Shown piece after piece: positions 1 to 9,335 of a stretch of DNA of 64,000 nt. The stretch is from Pseudomonas sp. BGr12 (GTDB taxonomy: Bacteria > Pseudomonadota > Gammaproteobacteria > Pseudomonadales > Pseudomonadaceae). A program made the position numbers and the translations under genes. The notes beneath the pieces were generated by a model. It did not search any database, was not told the DNA's origin, and saw only the letters and a program-made list of their open reading frames with translations. Numbering within the stretch: position 1 is the first letter of the stretch; every line of letters starts with the position of its first letter. The stretch spans positions 62,001 through 126,000 of the forward strand of contig NZ_JALRNF010000014.1 in NCBI RefSeq assembly GCF_030272895.1. The letters are read 5' to 3'.

Positions 1-705
1 GTCGGGGGTGACGAAGATCAGCTTGCAGGGGTTGCCTGCCGCCGCCAGTTTTTCCCGGTATTGGTTGGTGATGCGCTCGGCGCGCTCCAGCTGTGCGCGG
101 GTCGGCAGCAGGCCGAGGCGGTTCAGGTGCGCCCAGCCGTAGAACTGACAGGTGGCCAGTTCGACGAAGTCGGCTTCCAGGGCGATGCACAGCTCGATGA
201 TGCGGTCGATCTTGTCGATGTTGTGCCGATGGGTAACGAAGTTCAGCACCATGGGATAGCCGTGGGCCTTGACCGCCCGGGCCATCTCCAGCTTCTGCGC
301 GAAGGCCTTTTTCGACCCGGCCAGCAGGTTGTTGACCTGCTCGTCGCTGGCCTGGAAGCTGATCTGGATGTGGTCCAGGCCGGCTTGCTTGAACGCCGCG
401 ATTTTCTGCTCGGTCAGGCCGATGCCCGAGGTGATCAGGTTGGTGTAGTAGCCCAGGCGACGGCCTTCACCGATGAGCTCGGCAAGGTCCTGGCGCACCA
501 GTGGTTCGCCGCCGGAAAAACCCAGCTGCGCGGCGCCCATCTCACGGGCCTCGGCCATCACCCGGAACCAGTCGGCGGTGCTCAACTCCTGCCCTTGCGC
601 GGCGAAATCCAGCGGGTTGGAACAGTACGGGCACTGCAGCGGGCAGCGGTAGGTCAGCTCGGCGAGCAGCCACAGCGGCAGGCCGACTTCCGGCGTTGCC
701 GGCAC
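1..705 (-). CDS. pqqE: PQQ synthase PqqE, radical SAM enzyme (partial, C-terminus outside window)
   Basis: PqqE is the radical SAM enzyme that forms the carbon-carbon bond between the Glu and Tyr side chains of the PqqA peptide, with PqqD as peptide chaperone. The visible N-terminal 235 codons hold the cluster motif C-x3-C-x2-C (RCPLQCPYC, Cys21, 25 and 28), the GFSGGEP motif and the family sequence [13 protein letters not shown] start at 705 lies one base after the pqqD stop; an upstream start inside pqqD cannot be excluded. The SPASM auxiliary-cluster domain would be beyond the left edge. It is the last pqq gene visible and follows pqqD in the same transcript direction. Confidence 0.93.
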   Translation of the reverse strand, partial: MPATPEVGLPLWLLAELTYRCPLQCPYCSNPLDFAAQGQELSTADWFRVMAEAREMGAAQLGFSGGEPLVRQDLAELIGEGRRLGYYTNLITSGIGLTEQKIAAFKQAGLDHIQISFQASDEQVNNLLAGSKKAFAQKLEMARAVKAHGYPMVLNFVTHRHNIDKIDRIIELCIALEADFVELATCQFYGWAHLNRLGLLPTRAQLERAERITNQYREKLAAAGNPCKLIFVTPD

Positions 706-706
706 C

Positions 707-982
707 TTACTTGAGTGTGATCCAGTGTTCGGCACGGGCCACCTCCATGAACTGCACGATGTCGTCAGCGAGCTCGGCTACGTCGGGGAACTGCTTGTCC
801 AGCTCGGCAATGATCGCCGCGACATTGCGCTGGCCGTCGATCAGCCCGCCGATCAGCGCCGCGCTTTCGTTGAGCTTGATCATGCCCTCGGGGTACAGCA
901 GTACATGGGCCTTTTGCGCCGGCTCGTACTGGAAGCGGTAGCCCGGGCGCCAGGCCGGGACCTGTTCGCGATTGAAACTCAT
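707..982 (-). CDS. pqqD: PqqD, PqqA-binding peptide chaperone
   Basis: A 91-residue protein of the usual PqqD length, with the family pattern around residues 10-20 ([11 protein letters not shown]) and a winged-helix-like body. PqqD binds the precursor peptide PqqA and presents it to PqqE (established for the family). The ATG overlaps the pqqC stop by four bases (ATGA), which implies translational coupling. The next gene, pqqE, begins one base after the stop. In some bacteria pqqC and pqqD are fused; here they are separate. Confidence 0.95.
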   Translation of the reverse strand: MSFNREQVPAWRPGYRFQYEPAQKAHVLLYPEGMIKLNESAALIGGLIDGQRNVAAIIAELDKQFPDVAELADDIVQFMEVARAEHWITLK

Positions 983-1734
983 AGGGCGATTCCTTTGTGC
1001 CAGACCCGTTCGCTGGTGACACTGTGATAGGGCGGACGGTTCAGTTCGTAGGCCATGCTCATGGCGTCGAGCATGCTCCAGAGAATGTCCAGCTTGAACT
1101 GCAGGATCTCCAGCATGCGCTGCTGGCCCTCAACTGTAGTGTAGTGCTGCAGGGTGATTGCCAGCCCATGCTCGACATCGCGCCGGGCCTGGCCCAGGCG
1201 GGTGCGGAAGTATTGATAGCCGGCCGGGTCGATCCAGGGATAGTGCTGCGGCCAGCTGTCCAGGCGCGACTGGTGGATCTGCGGGGCGAACAGTTCGGTC
1301 AGCGAACTGCTGGCCGCTTCCTGCCAGCTGGCGCGGCGGGCGAAGTTGACGTAGGCATCGACGGCAAAGCGCACGCCGGGCAGCACCAGTTCCTGGGAGC
1401 GCAACTGGTCCGGGTCCAGGCCGACCGCCTGGCCCAGGCGCAGCCAGGCCTCGATGCCACCGTCTTCGCCGGGTGCACCGTCATGATCGAGCAGGCGCTG
1501 AATCCACTCGCGACGAATCTCACGGTCCGGGCAGTTGGCCAGGATCGCGGCATCCTTGAGCGGAATGTTCACCTGGTAGTAGAAGCGGTTGGCGACCCAG
1601 CCCTGGATCTGCTCGCGGCTGGCGCGGCCTTCATACATCGCCACATGGTAGGGGTGATGGATGTGGTAGTAGGCGCCCTTGGCACGCAGGGCCTGTTCGA
1701 ATTCGGCGGGGGACAGTGCTTTGGCGTCGCTCAT
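979..1734 (-). CDS. pqqC: Pyrroloquinoline-quinone synthase PqqC
   Basis: PqqC is a cofactor-less oxidase that performs the last step of PQQ synthesis, ring closure and eight-electron oxidation of AHQQ. The 251-residue length and motifs such as YHIHHPYH near residue 22, ANRFYYQ, and the TEQ-like helical segments fit the family. The start is preceded by GGAG five bases upstream. It follows pqqB with an eight-base gap and overlaps pqqD by four bases, so the three are one transcript. Confidence 0.97.
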   Translation of the reverse strand: MSDAKALSPAEFEQALRAKGAYYHIHHPYHVAMYEGRASREQIQGWVANRFYYQVNIPLKDAAILANCPDREIRREWIQRLLDHDGAPGEDGGIEAWLRLGQAVGLDPDQLRSQELVLPGVRFAVDAYVNFARRASWQEAASSSLTELFAPQIHQSRLDSWPQHYPWIDPAGYQYFRTRLGQARRDVEHGLAITLQHYTTVEGQQRMLEILQFKLDILWSMLDAMSMAYELNRPPYHSVTSERVWHKGIAL

Positions 1735-1742
1735 GTCGGCTC

Positions 1743-2654
1743 CTAGAGAATGATGCTCATGCCGTCGAAGGCCACTTCGACGCCGCGCCGGTCCAGTTCG
1801 GCGCGTTCGGCCGAGTCTTCATCGAGGATCGGGTTGGTGTTGTTGATGTGGATAAGTACCTTGCGCTGGCGGGGGAAGCCTTCCAGCACCTCGAGCATGC
1901 CGCCCGGGCCGTTCTGCGCCAGGTGGCCCATTTCCCGCCCGGTGCGGGTGCCGACGCCACGGCGCTGCATTTCATCATCCTCCCACAGGGTGCCGTCGAC
2001 CAGCAGGCAGTCGGCCTCGGCCATCATCCGTAGCAACTGGTCGTCGACCTGACCCAGGCCCGGGGCGTAGAAGAGTTTGCCGCCGCTGCGCAGGTCCTCG
2101 ACCATCAGTCCGAGGTTGTCGCCCGGGTGCGGGTCGAAACGGTGGGGCGAGTAGGGGGGCGCGGCACTGCGCAGCGGGAAGGGGGTAAAGCGCAGGTTCG
2201 GACACGCCTCGATCACGAAGCTGCCTTCGAGCTCGATACGGTTCCAGTGCAAGCCGCCGTTCCAGTGGCTGAGCATGGTGAACAGGGGGAAGCCGGTGGT
2301 CAGGTCCTGGTGGACCATCTCGGTGCACCAGACCTGGTGCGGGCAGCCTTCGCGCAGGCTCAACAGGCCGGTGGTGTGGTCGATCTGGCTGTCGAGCAGG
2401 ACGATCGCGTCGATGCCGGTGTCACGCAGCGCCCGGGCCGGTTGCAGGGGGGCAAAGCCCTGCAGCTGGGCACGGATGTCCGGCGAGGCATTGCACAGCA
2501 CCCAGTGCACGCCGTCGTCGGACAGCGCGATCGACGACTGGGTGCGCGCCGTGGCCCGCAAGGTGCCATCGCGAAAGCCCTTGCAGTTCTCGCAGTTGCA
2601 GTTCCACTGCGGAAACCCGCCACCGGCGGCGGAACCTAGGATCTGGATGTACAT
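1743..2654 (-). CDS. pqqB: PqqB, metallo-beta-lactamase-fold PQQ biosynthesis protein
   Basis: A 303-residue protein with the metallo-beta-lactamase fold. PqqB is reported to act as a hydroxylase on the Glu-Tyr intermediate. The N-terminal cysteine-rich segment NCNCENC (about residues 18-24) after GGGFPQW and the QIDHTTG segment mark the family. The start has AGGAGA upstream. It is separated from pqqA by a terminator-like hairpin at 2676-2706, so its expression probably depends on read-through. Confidence 0.96.
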   Translation of the reverse strand: MYIQILGSAAGGGFPQWNCNCENCKGFRDGTLRATARTQSSIALSDDGVHWVLCNASPDIRAQLQGFAPLQPARALRDTGIDAIVLLDSQIDHTTGLLSLREGCPHQVWCTEMVHQDLTTGFPLFTMLSHWNGGLHWNRIELEGSFVIEACPNLRFTPFPLRSAAPPYSPHRFDPHPGDNLGLMVEDLRSGGKLFYAPGLGQVDDQLLRMMAEADCLLVDGTLWEDDEMQRRGVGTRTGREMGHLAQNGPGGMLEVLEGFPRQRKVLIHINNTNPILDEDSAERAELDRRGVEVAFDGMSIIL

Positions 2655-2675
2655 GGCGTCTCCTGCCGCGTCTTG

Positions 2676-2706
2676 AAATAAAAACGCCCCGGCAGACCGA
2701 GGCGTT
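2676..2706 (-). terminator. Intrinsic terminator or attenuator between pqqA and pqqB
   Basis: On the minus strand a 10-bp stem (AACGCCTCGG / CCGGGGCGTT, one G-T pair) with loop TCTG is followed by TTTTTATTT. It sits 16 bases after the pqqA stop and before the pqqB ribosome binding site. A partial terminator here would give more pqqA mRNA than pqqBCDE mRNA, which suits a peptide precursor used once per cofactor molecule. Confidence 0.85.
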
Positions 2707-2721
2707 GTACCGCAAGCAGAT

Positions 2722-2793
2722 TCAGCGGCTTGCGAAATACATGGTCACTTCAAAGCCGATACGCAGGTCAGTGTAAGCAGGTTTGGTCCACAT
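2722..2793 (-). CDS. pqqA: PqqA, precursor peptide of PQQ
   Basis: A 23-residue peptide, [10 protein letters not shown] then [13 protein letters not shown]. It contains the required Glu15 and Tyr19 in the E-x3-Y spacing that PqqE crosslinks to make PQQ. A strong AAGGAG lies seven bases before the ATG. It is followed by an intrinsic terminator-like hairpin and then pqqB, and preceded by pqqF, all on the minus strand. Confidence 0.97.
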   Translation of the reverse strand: MWTKPAYTDLRIGFEVTMYFASR

Positions 2794-2952
2794 GGGTTTA
2801 CTCCTTCCGGATAGGTCCTGGGGTTGCCAGCTACTTATTTAGTCCACCCTCCGGGTGAGGGGTTCCAATAGCCGAGATTGCGCTATCTTACTAAAAAACC
2901 AGCTGCTGAATGGTTAAATCTACGATAAATGTCGTTACATTCCTGGTAAGAA
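2794..2952 (-). promoter_or_regulatory. pqqF-pqqA intergenic region with small leader hairpin
   Basis: This 159-base gap should hold the pqqA promoter. The only clear structure is a small hairpin on the minus strand (CACCC / GGGTG, 2845-2857) in the presumed leader. A TAAGAT that could be a -10 box is at 2885-2890, but no convincing -35 box is spaced to match, so no promoter is called with confidence. Confidence 0.35.
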
Positions 2953-5295
2953 TCAGCGCCTGGCGTGCCAGTCGTCGCCAGGCGCGGGGCCGTTGGCCAG
3001 GCACAGCCAGCCGTGCCTGGCCTGCAGCAGGTCTTCGGCGCACTGGTGCAGGCGGGCTTGATCGACAGCGAGGACTGCGCTGCGCAGCGCCTCCAGACTG
3101 GCTTGCGATCGCCCCGCCAGCTGCGTCTGCCAGGCCCATTCGGCGACCTCGGCGTTGCTCATCGCCGCTTCGTCCAGTTGTGCGGCCAGGGCCTCACGGC
3201 TATCGGCGCTACAGCCCAGGGTCTGCGGCAGCGCAGCGAAAAACTCACGGACATAATCGAGGATCTGGGCATGGCTGGCACTGGGTGACTGCACGCCAAA
3301 CAGCAAGCCACTGCAGCCCTGCACCTGACGAAAGGCACTGAACACGGCGTAACCCAGTTGCAGTTCGACTCGCAGACGCTGGTAGAACGGCCCCTGGATC
3401 TGTTGCGCCAGCAAGCGGGCGCAGGCCTCATCGGCGAGCGGGCAGAACAACAGCACGGCGTGTTCGCTGGCAGGTGGCAGCAGCGTTTGCCAGCGTCGCA
3501 CCGGCTCGATCACTACCGGCTGCTGCGCCTGCGGGTGTCCGGGCACGGCCTGCAGGGCGCGGTTGAGTGCCTGCTGGGCGGGGTCATCGAAACCTGTGGC
3601 CATACCTTGCCAGCGGGCATGTGCCCACAGGGCATCGACATCGCTCTGGTTCAGGCTACCGCTGGGCGAGGGGGCCTTGTCCTGGCCGACCAGCTGTTCA
3701 GGCAGTTGCCCGAGCAAGGCACGGATCGGCATCGGCTCCGGCTCGCTGGCGGCCTTCGCCATCCAGTTGGCTGGAGACGGGTGGCGCAGGGTTTCCAAGG
3801 CCTCCATCACCACCATGACCACAGCTTGCGGTACGCCGCTGCAGCGCAGTTGCCAGAAGGGGCCGGTGGCGTCGAACTGCAACTCGATGGCAGCGCTGGC
3901 CGCACGCTCACGCAAGGGCTGCAAGGCCTGGTCGAGCACCTGCCAGAGCTGCCCGCGCAGGGCCGAGGCCAACTGCCAGCGCAGGTAGACGACACCGTGC
4001 TGGCGTTGCGCGGGGAGCAGGGGGCTGACGACCAGGCCGGCAGGGGCAGGGGTGAACGTCAGCTCGCTGCGTGGCACATCGAGCAGCGGCTCGGCAGCAG
4101 GCAGGCGCCAGGGCTCCTTGTAGACAGGCGGGCTGTTTTCCAGCATCTGGTCGAGCAGGACACGCAGCGTTGCCTCGGCTTGTCCGCTCAAGGCCAGGTA
4201 CGGCTGAGCGCTACTGTCGCGGCGGGCCAGGTCCAGGGCGGTTGCGGTCTGTTCGCGGCGCTGCTGCAAGCGCGTGTATTCCTGCTTCAGGGGGCTCCAG
4301 TCGGCCTCGCGGAAAAACCTCAGCCAGTCGAACAGCAAGGCCTGGACCTGATCGGCATTGCCGGCGTCGCCGAGCCTTGCCCGCAGGTGCAGCAGTGCCT
4401 GCCCGGCAAAGCTGTACAGCGGCGAGCACTCGAATGCCTGCAGCCATCCGCGCTGACGCAGGGCGGCCTGCAATCCGCCGGCACGGGTATCGGCCAGCCA
4501 GGTGGCGAGGAACTCGATGGCCTGGTCGAGGCCGGCCGACTGCCGCTCGACGGCCAGCAGCAGGTCGAGGTGCCGGCCGTTCAAGGTCGGCGCCAGTGGC
4601 CTGTCGACCAGCGCCGGTGGTGTTGCCTGAACGATGCGTGCACCGCTGGCGATAACGCTCCCGGCCTGTTGCACCAGCGCCTGAAGCTCGTCGAGGCGGT
4701 GCGGGCCGCTCAGGCTCAAATGCATCTGCCCGCCCTGGTACCAGCGCTGGTGGAAGTGCTGCAAGGCCGTCTGGAACTCGTGGCTATGCACCGGCAGGCT
4801 GAAGCGGTTGCCCGCCTGGAAGGCACTCAGCGGATGGCGTAGCGATACCTGCTGCAACAAGGCGAACTGCGCCTGGGCCTGGGCGTTGCGGGACCAGGCG
4901 ATGAACTCGGCGTGTATCACCTCCCGCTCACGCAGCTGGCGCGGGATGTCGAACGAGGGCCGGGCGAGCATTTCGCACAGGCGCTCAAGCGCCCCGGCCA
5001 ATGCCGCCTGCGGCACTTCGAAGAAGTAGTCGGTGGTGCGCTCGCGGGTGCTGGCATTGACCTGCCCGCCATGACGCTGCACATAACGCATCAGGCCGTC
5101 GTCGAGCGGGAAGCGCTGGTTGCCGAGAAACAGCAGGTGTTCGAGAAAGTGGGCCATGCCGGCATAGCGGCGCGGGGCGTCGTGGCTGCCGGCCATGACC
5201 CGCACGGCAGCCGCGCAGCGCTTGAGCTGCGGGGCGTGGCGCAGGGTGACCTGCAGGCCATTGTCGAGGCTAAGGTGTCGCAGGGTGGAGGACAT
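2953..5295 (-). CDS. pqqF: PqqF, M16-family zinc peptidase of the PQQ cluster
   Basis: A 780-residue M16 metallopeptidase. The inverted zinc motif H-x2-E-H is present (HFLEH, residues 49-53), with the third ligand Glu130 in REREVIHAE, 77 residues after His53 as in pitrilysin. PqqF is thought to trim the modified PqqA peptide and release the crosslinked Glu-Tyr. The later half shows the weaker, non-catalytic M16 repeats. It is upstream of pqqA on the same strand, the usual place in fluorescent pseudomonads, where some strains place a second protease gene pqqG after it. Confidence 0.93.
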   Translation of the reverse strand: MSSTLRHLSLDNGLQVTLRHAPQLKRCAAAVRVMAGSHDAPRRYAGMAHFLEHLLFLGNQRFPLDDGLMRYVQRHGGQVNASTRERTTDYFFEVPQAALAGALERLCEMLARPSFDIPRQLREREVIHAEFIAWSRNAQAQAQFALLQQVSLRHPLSAFQAGNRFSLPVHSHEFQTALQHFHQRWYQGGQMHLSLSGPHRLDELQALVQQAGSVIASGARIVQATPPALVDRPLAPTLNGRHLDLLLAVERQSAGLDQAIEFLATWLADTRAGGLQAALRQRGWLQAFECSPLYSFAGQALLHLRARLGDAGNADQVQALLFDWLRFFREADWSPLKQEYTRLQQRREQTATALDLARRDSSAQPYLALSGQAEATLRVLLDQMLENSPPVYKEPWRLPAAEPLLDVPRSELTFTPAPAGLVVSPLLPAQRQHGVVYLRWQLASALRGQLWQVLDQALQPLRERAASAAIELQFDATGPFWQLRCSGVPQAVVMVVMEALETLRHPSPANWMAKAASEPEPMPIRALLGQLPEQLVGQDKAPSPSGSLNQSDVDALWAHARWQGMATGFDDPAQQALNRALQAVPGHPQAQQPVVIEPVRRWQTLLPPASEHAVLLFCPLADEACARLLAQQIQGPFYQRLRVELQLGYAVFSAFRQVQGCSGLLFGVQSPSASHAQILDYVREFFAALPQTLGCSADSREALAAQLDEAAMSNAEVAEWAWQTQLAGRSQASLEALRSAVLAVDQARLHQCAEDLLQARHGWLCLANGPAPGDDWHARR

Positions 5296-5333
5296 GACGG
5301 TTCCCGTACAGCACGAACCGTCATGCTAGCGGA

Positions 5334-6134
5334 TTATTGCTGGCGCGGCGCGCCGTAGAGCTCCGGGCGCAGGTCGTGCAGATAGGGCGTGTTGGCCCGT
5401 CCCTCGTGGACCCGCTGCAGTTCGAGGTCGGCCTGCAACAGCATGCTGTCGCGCCCGGCCATAGCCAGGATGCTGCCGTCCGGCCCGACAATGCTGCTTT
5501 GCCCGCAGTAGTGGATGTCATCCTCGGCGCCGCAGTAGTTGGCGTAGGCCAGGTAGCACTGGTTCTCGTAGGCGCGGGCGCGCACGGTGACCTGGGCGAC
5601 GAAGTCATAGGGCACCATGTTCGCTGTCGGTACCAGGATCAGCTCGGCACCGGCCAGGGCCAGGCGCCGGGCATTTTCCGGGAACTCGATGTCGTAGCAG
5701 ATCAGCAGGCCCAGGCGCCAGCCGTTCAACTCCACCACCGGGAAGTGGTCAGGCCCCGGGCTGAACATCGCCCGGTCCAGGCCACCGAACAGGTGGGTCT
5801 TGCGGTAGTTGCACAGGCTGCTGCCATGGGCGTCGATCAACTGCACGGCGTTGAACACCTGGCCATCGTCGGCCAGCTCCGGATAACCGTAGGCAATGGC
5901 AATGCGATTGCTCTGGGCAATCTCCACCACGCTCATGGCCGACGGGCCATCCTCGGCCTCGGCCAGGCGCATTACCGCGTCGCTGCCGATGTTGTAGCCG
6001 GTCAGGAACATCTCCGGGCACACCAGCAGTTCGACACCGCGGGCGGCGGCCAGTTGCGCCTGCTGGTGCAGGCGCTCGAGGTTGCCGGGCACATCCAGTG
6101 GCTGTGGAACACCTTGATACAGCGCGATGCGCAT
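5334..6134 (-). CDS. davA: 5-aminopentanamidase DavA (nitrilase family)
   Basis: DavA hydrolyses 5-aminovaleramide to 5-aminovalerate and ammonia, the second step of the lysine monooxygenase pathway. The 266-residue protein has the nitrilase catalytic triad Glu41 (CPEMFLTGYN), Lys112 (NYRKTHLFG) and Cys146 (LLICYDIEFPE). The start at 6134 is chosen because GGGAGA lies six bases upstream and the protein then begins MRIALYQG as in relatives; a longer frame from 6188 would overlap davB. It follows davB by 13 bases, so the two are co-transcribed. Confidence 0.94.
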   Translation of the reverse strand: MRIALYQGVPQPLDVPGNLERLHQQAQLAAARGVELLVCPEMFLTGYNIGSDAVMRLAEAEDGPSAMSVVEIAQSNRIAIAYGYPELADDGQVFNAVQLIDAHGSSLCNYRKTHLFGGLDRAMFSPGPDHFPVVELNGWRLGLLICYDIEFPENARRLALAGAELILVPTANMVPYDFVAQVTVRARAYENQCYLAYANYCGAEDDIHYCGQSSIVGPDGSILAMAGRDSMLLQADLELQRVHEGRANTPYLHDLRPELYGAPRQQ

Positions 6135-6147
6135 GGCGAATCTCCCG

Positions 6148-7830
6148 TCAGTCGGCCAGGGCGATAGGTCCGATTTCGTGGAACACATCGCCCGGGCCTG
6201 GGTTGTCCGGATGGGTATGGCCCCCGAAGTGATTCATGATACCCCACACCGCGTTGAGCGAGGTCTGCACCGCGCCTTCGACCCAGGCCGGGGTCCAGGA
6301 CACGTCGTCACCGGCGATGAAGATGCCGCGTTGTTCGGCCGGCATGTCCTGCTGCATGAAGTGGGCATACATGCGCTGGTTGTAGCGGTAATGGCCGGGC
6401 AGAGCACCCTTGAACGCGCCGAGGAAGTGCGGGTCGGCCTCCCAGGAAACGGTGATCGGATCGCCGATGATATGCCCGGCGATGTCCACTTTCGGGTAGA
6501 TCTTCTTCAGTGCATCGAGGGCCAGCTTGACGCGCTTTTCCACCGGATGCGGGAGCATCTTCAGGGCGTCGCTCATCCACGAGTACGACAGGCAGATCAC
6601 CCCCGGCTTGTCGTCGCCGTTGTCGAACAGGTAGGTGCCGCGGGTCAGGCGGTCGGTCAGGGTCATGCTCATCAGGTCGCGGCCGGTTTCCGGGTCCTTG
6701 TCCTTCCAGAACGGCCGGTCGACCATCACGAAGGTCTTCGACGACTGCATGTAGCGGGTGCGGTCCAGGGCCATCCACATCTTTTGCGAGAACAGCGACT
6801 CTTCACATTCGATCTGGGTGGTCAGCAGCCAGCTCTGGCAGGTGGTGAGCACGGCGGCGTAGTGGCGAGTGTCGCCCCAGTTGTCGGTCACGGCCAGGCG
6901 CCCGTCGGCATCGCGGCGGATGCTCTTGACCCCCGGGCGTGGGGCGCCACGGTGCAGCGAGCTCAGGCTGGTGCCTGCCGGCCAGTGCGCGCAGCGCTCC
7001 GGCACATGGCGCCAGATGCCCAGCGGAACCTGCTCGACGCCGCCGACCACCAGGTGCTGGTGATCGTCGCAGTTGGTCATCACCACGCGGAAGATTTCCA
7101 GCATCGAGTTGGGGAAGTCCGAATCCCAGCCGCCGGTGCCGAAACCGACCTGGCCGAACACTTCGCGGTGCAGGAAGCTGAGCTTGGCAAAGGCCTTGGA
7201 GGTGGCGACGAAGTCGTAGAAGGTGCGGTCGTCCCACAGCGGCACCAGGGTGTTCCACAGCTCCTTGAGACGCGGCACGTCGCGATCGCGGATGGCCTGC
7301 TGGATATCGCCGAAGCGGGCGCCGTCTTCCAGGGCGTCGGCCCAGGCGTCGGCCACTTCCTGGAACAGCTTGGGCAGGTCGGAGAGCTTCTCGGCGTAGT
7401 GCGTCTGGCCTTCCAGATCGATCACCGTGCTGCCCGACGCCGGGGTCAGCGGGTTGGGGAAGGGTTTGGTGTCGAGCCCGAGCTTGTCCACATAGTGGTA
7501 GAACGCGGTGGAGGACACCGGAAAGCGCATGCCGCCGAGCTCGGCGATGATGCCGTCGGTGCCTTCGAAGGTTTGCGAGCGCAGGCGGCCGCCCATTTTC
7601 GAGGCTTCGTACACCACCGGTTTGAGGCCCAGCTTCATCAGCTCATAGGCGGCTACCAGGCCGGCGATACCGGCACCGACAATCGCCACCTCTTCACCGT
7701 GACGCTCGGCCGGGATGCTGCCCAGGCCCGCCGGATGCTCGATCCAGTCGTCGAAGGCGAACGGGAAATCCGGGCCGAAGATGGTGATGGGTTTCTTGCC
7801 GTCGGCGGGGTGGCGATTGTTCTTGTTCAT
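6148..7830 (-). CDS. davB: L-lysine 2-monooxygenase DavB
   Basis: DavB is a flavin monooxygenase of the amine-oxidase fold that converts L-lysine to 5-aminovaleramide with loss of CO2. The 560-residue protein has the FAD dinucleotide motif GAGIAGL near residue 52, the acidic end VYEASKMGGR, and the C-terminal FAD segment FIAGDDVSWTPAWVEGA. Immediate linkage to davA supports DavB rather than tryptophan 2-monooxygenase, which is close in sequence. A regulator of the Lrp family lies upstream on the same strand. Confidence 0.93.
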   Translation of the reverse strand: MNKNNRHPADGKKPITIFGPDFPFAFDDWIEHPAGLGSIPAERHGEEVAIVGAGIAGLVAAYELMKLGLKPVVYEASKMGGRLRSQTFEGTDGIIAELGGMRFPVSSTAFYHYVDKLGLDTKPFPNPLTPASGSTVIDLEGQTHYAEKLSDLPKLFQEVADAWADALEDGARFGDIQQAIRDRDVPRLKELWNTLVPLWDDRTFYDFVATSKAFAKLSFLHREVFGQVGFGTGGWDSDFPNSMLEIFRVVMTNCDDHQHLVVGGVEQVPLGIWRHVPERCAHWPAGTSLSSLHRGAPRPGVKSIRRDADGRLAVTDNWGDTRHYAAVLTTCQSWLLTTQIECEESLFSQKMWMALDRTRYMQSSKTFVMVDRPFWKDKDPETGRDLMSMTLTDRLTRGTYLFDNGDDKPGVICLSYSWMSDALKMLPHPVEKRVKLALDALKKIYPKVDIAGHIIGDPITVSWEADPHFLGAFKGALPGHYRYNQRMYAHFMQQDMPAEQRGIFIAGDDVSWTPAWVEGAVQTSLNAVWGIMNHFGGHTHPDNPGPGDVFHEIGPIALAD

Positions 7831-7869
7831 GGTCTGACCTGGCCAGGGCTGCGCGGGATGCGGAGCTTG

Positions 7870-7917
7870 AGTATAGAAAATGCTGGCGGTCAGTTTAGGG
7901 ACAGTGGATTACGTAAT
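7870..7917 (-). promoter_or_regulatory. Candidate davB promoter with 10-bp palindrome
   Basis: On the minus strand a -10 box TATACT (7870-7875) lies 17 bases after a poor -35 (CTAAAC, 7893-7898), about 40 bases before davB. Just upstream is a perfect palindrome ATTACGTAAT (7908-7917) in AT-rich DNA. A weak -35 next to a palindrome suits an activated promoter; the neighbouring Lrp-type protein is the natural candidate. Binding is inferred only. Confidence 0.4.
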
Positions 7918-7993
7918 TAAGATGCAGAGTGTCGTCTATTTGCATGCCGAATAATCATAATGACCAACAAGTAATGCATTTTGACTTGGCCCG

Positions 7994-8452
7994 TCAAACC
8001 GGACCACGGTCCACCTTGCTGCTGAGGATGATCGAGGTGGTGGTCTTCTCCACCCCTTCGACACTGCCGATCTGGTCGAGCAACTGGTCCAGTTGCTCCG
8101 GCGACTCGCTGCGCAGCCAGGCCACGTAGTCGAACTCGCCGCTCACGGCGCACAGCTGCTGGACCTGGCCCATGGCGCTCAGGCGGCGCACCACGTCCTT
8201 GCCCGAACGTGGCTGCACGGTGATACCCACGTACGCCTGCAACCCGCCATCGGCCAGGCGTTGGCCCAGGCGCACCCCGTAGCCGCTGATGACCTTGGTC
8301 TTTTCCAGGCGAGCCAGGCGCGAGGTGACCGTGGTACGGGCGATGCCCAGGTGCCGAGCGAGGGTGGCGACACTTTCACGGGCGTTGATCTGCAGCAGCG
8401 AAATCAGCTGGCGGTCGATTTCGTCGAGGGCGACGGGACGGCTGTCGGACAT
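7994..8452 (-). CDS. Lrp/AsnC-family transcriptional regulator next to davBA
   Basis: A 152-residue protein with an N-terminal winged helix (DEIDRQLISLLQINAR and the recognition segment ARTTVTSRLARLEK) and a C-terminal RAM ligand domain containing VSGEFDYVAW. Proteins of this family sense amino acids and usually regulate adjacent genes. It precedes davB on the same strand with a 163-base AT-rich gap, so lysine or a product of its breakdown is the likely effector (inference). Confidence 0.9.
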   Translation of the reverse strand: MSDSRPVALDEIDRQLISLLQINARESVATLARHLGIARTTVTSRLARLEKTKVISGYGVRLGQRLADGGLQAYVGITVQPRSGKDVVRRLSAMGQVQQLCAVSGEFDYVAWLRSESPEQLDQLLDQIGSVEGVEKTTTSIILSSKVDRGPV

Positions 8453-8543
8453 GAGGACTCTCTGTAGACGCCGTGTTGGACGGCGCAGGGAATGAACCCA
8501 CTAGCCTATCCATTCCACTTGCCGGCCAGCAAGGTGTTGATGC

Positions 8544-9335
8544 TCAGCCTCGTACCAGCGCCTGCACTTCGTCGAGGCTCCGGTAGGGCACGACCGTGCG
8601 TGGCAGGCGGGAGGAGGGCGACAGGTTGTAGACGGCGAAATCGTCGCCGACGACCGACTCGGCCATCAACTCGAACGAGGGCAGGATCCTGTTCTGGTAA
8701 TGCTGATCCAGGCCGCAGGGTGACAGGTTGGAGTGCTCGTGCTCATAGAACCTGCCAATGCTCTGGTCCAGGTCAAGACCCACCAGAAAGACCGTGTTGA
8801 ACCCCGCATGATAGGCGATCTGCAAGGCCACATAAGCCACGGTGCGGGCGTCGAAGAAGCCGCGCTGCAGGTTCTTGCTGAAGCCCAGTGGCTTCTTGCG
8901 GCTGCAGGGAAACACGCGGTTGCGCACAAGCTCGGGGTCTGTGCGCAGCAGGTCCGCCAACGTGGCCCTGGGCGCCTTGCGCAGGAAGTACAGCTCGCCC
9001 GTGGGCGACGCCTGGCTGGACTGGTAGTGATCTTCCCACAACGCGACCCGCTGACTGCGACGCATGGCTTCGGCAAACATCTCGGGTTGCTGGTTGGAGA
9101 AGTCGCGGTCGGTGCAGACATGGAAGAACGGCTTGATCGGCGTATCGATGAACATGGAGATCGATCCATTCATCGTGATCATCGGAATGTCGGCGAATTG
9201 CTGAAACGGGAAGTCCTGTGCCGAGCGGCCTGAAGCGATCAGGAAAACCGCACCTGACGCGATGTTCCGGCAATCGTCGAAAACGTTTGCGCGAACAGGC
9301 GCGTCAGCGGTCGATCGTGTTTTGGTGGTGTCCAT
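8544..9335 (-). CDS. WaaZ/RfaZ-like lipopolysaccharide core protein
   Basis: From memory of the E. coli WaaZ sequence, several blocks match in order: VFLIASGRSAQ, MITMNGSISMFI, FFHVCTDRDF, LGFSKNLQRGFF, TVAYVALQIAY, LVGLDLDQSIGRFY, ILPSFELM and AVYNLSPSSRLP. WaaZ affects addition of a third Kdo to the LPS core. The start at 9335 (263 residues) has AGGGAA eight bases upstream; an in-frame GTG at 9374 has no good ribosome site. No other LPS gene is nearby, so it is an orphan. Function in Pseudomonas is inferred from similarity only. Confidence 0.7.
   Translation of the reverse strand: MDTTKTRSTADAPVRANVFDDCRNIASGAVFLIASGRSAQDFPFQQFADIPMITMNGSISMFIDTPIKPFFHVCTDRDFSNQQPEMFAEAMRRSQRVALWEDHYQSSQASPTGELYFLRKAPRATLADLLRTDPELVRNRVFPCSRKKPLGFSKNLQRGFFDARTVAYVALQIAYHAGFNTVFLVGLDLDQSIGRFYEHEHSNLSPCGLDQHYQNRILPSFELMAESVVGDDFAVYNLSPSSRLPRTVVPYRSLDEVQALVRG

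Noticed and set aside
6135..6188. N-terminal extension of davA
   Set aside because: Would overlap the end of davB, lacks a ribosome site, and adds residues unlike nitrilase family N-termini; the ATG at 6134 has GGGAGA.
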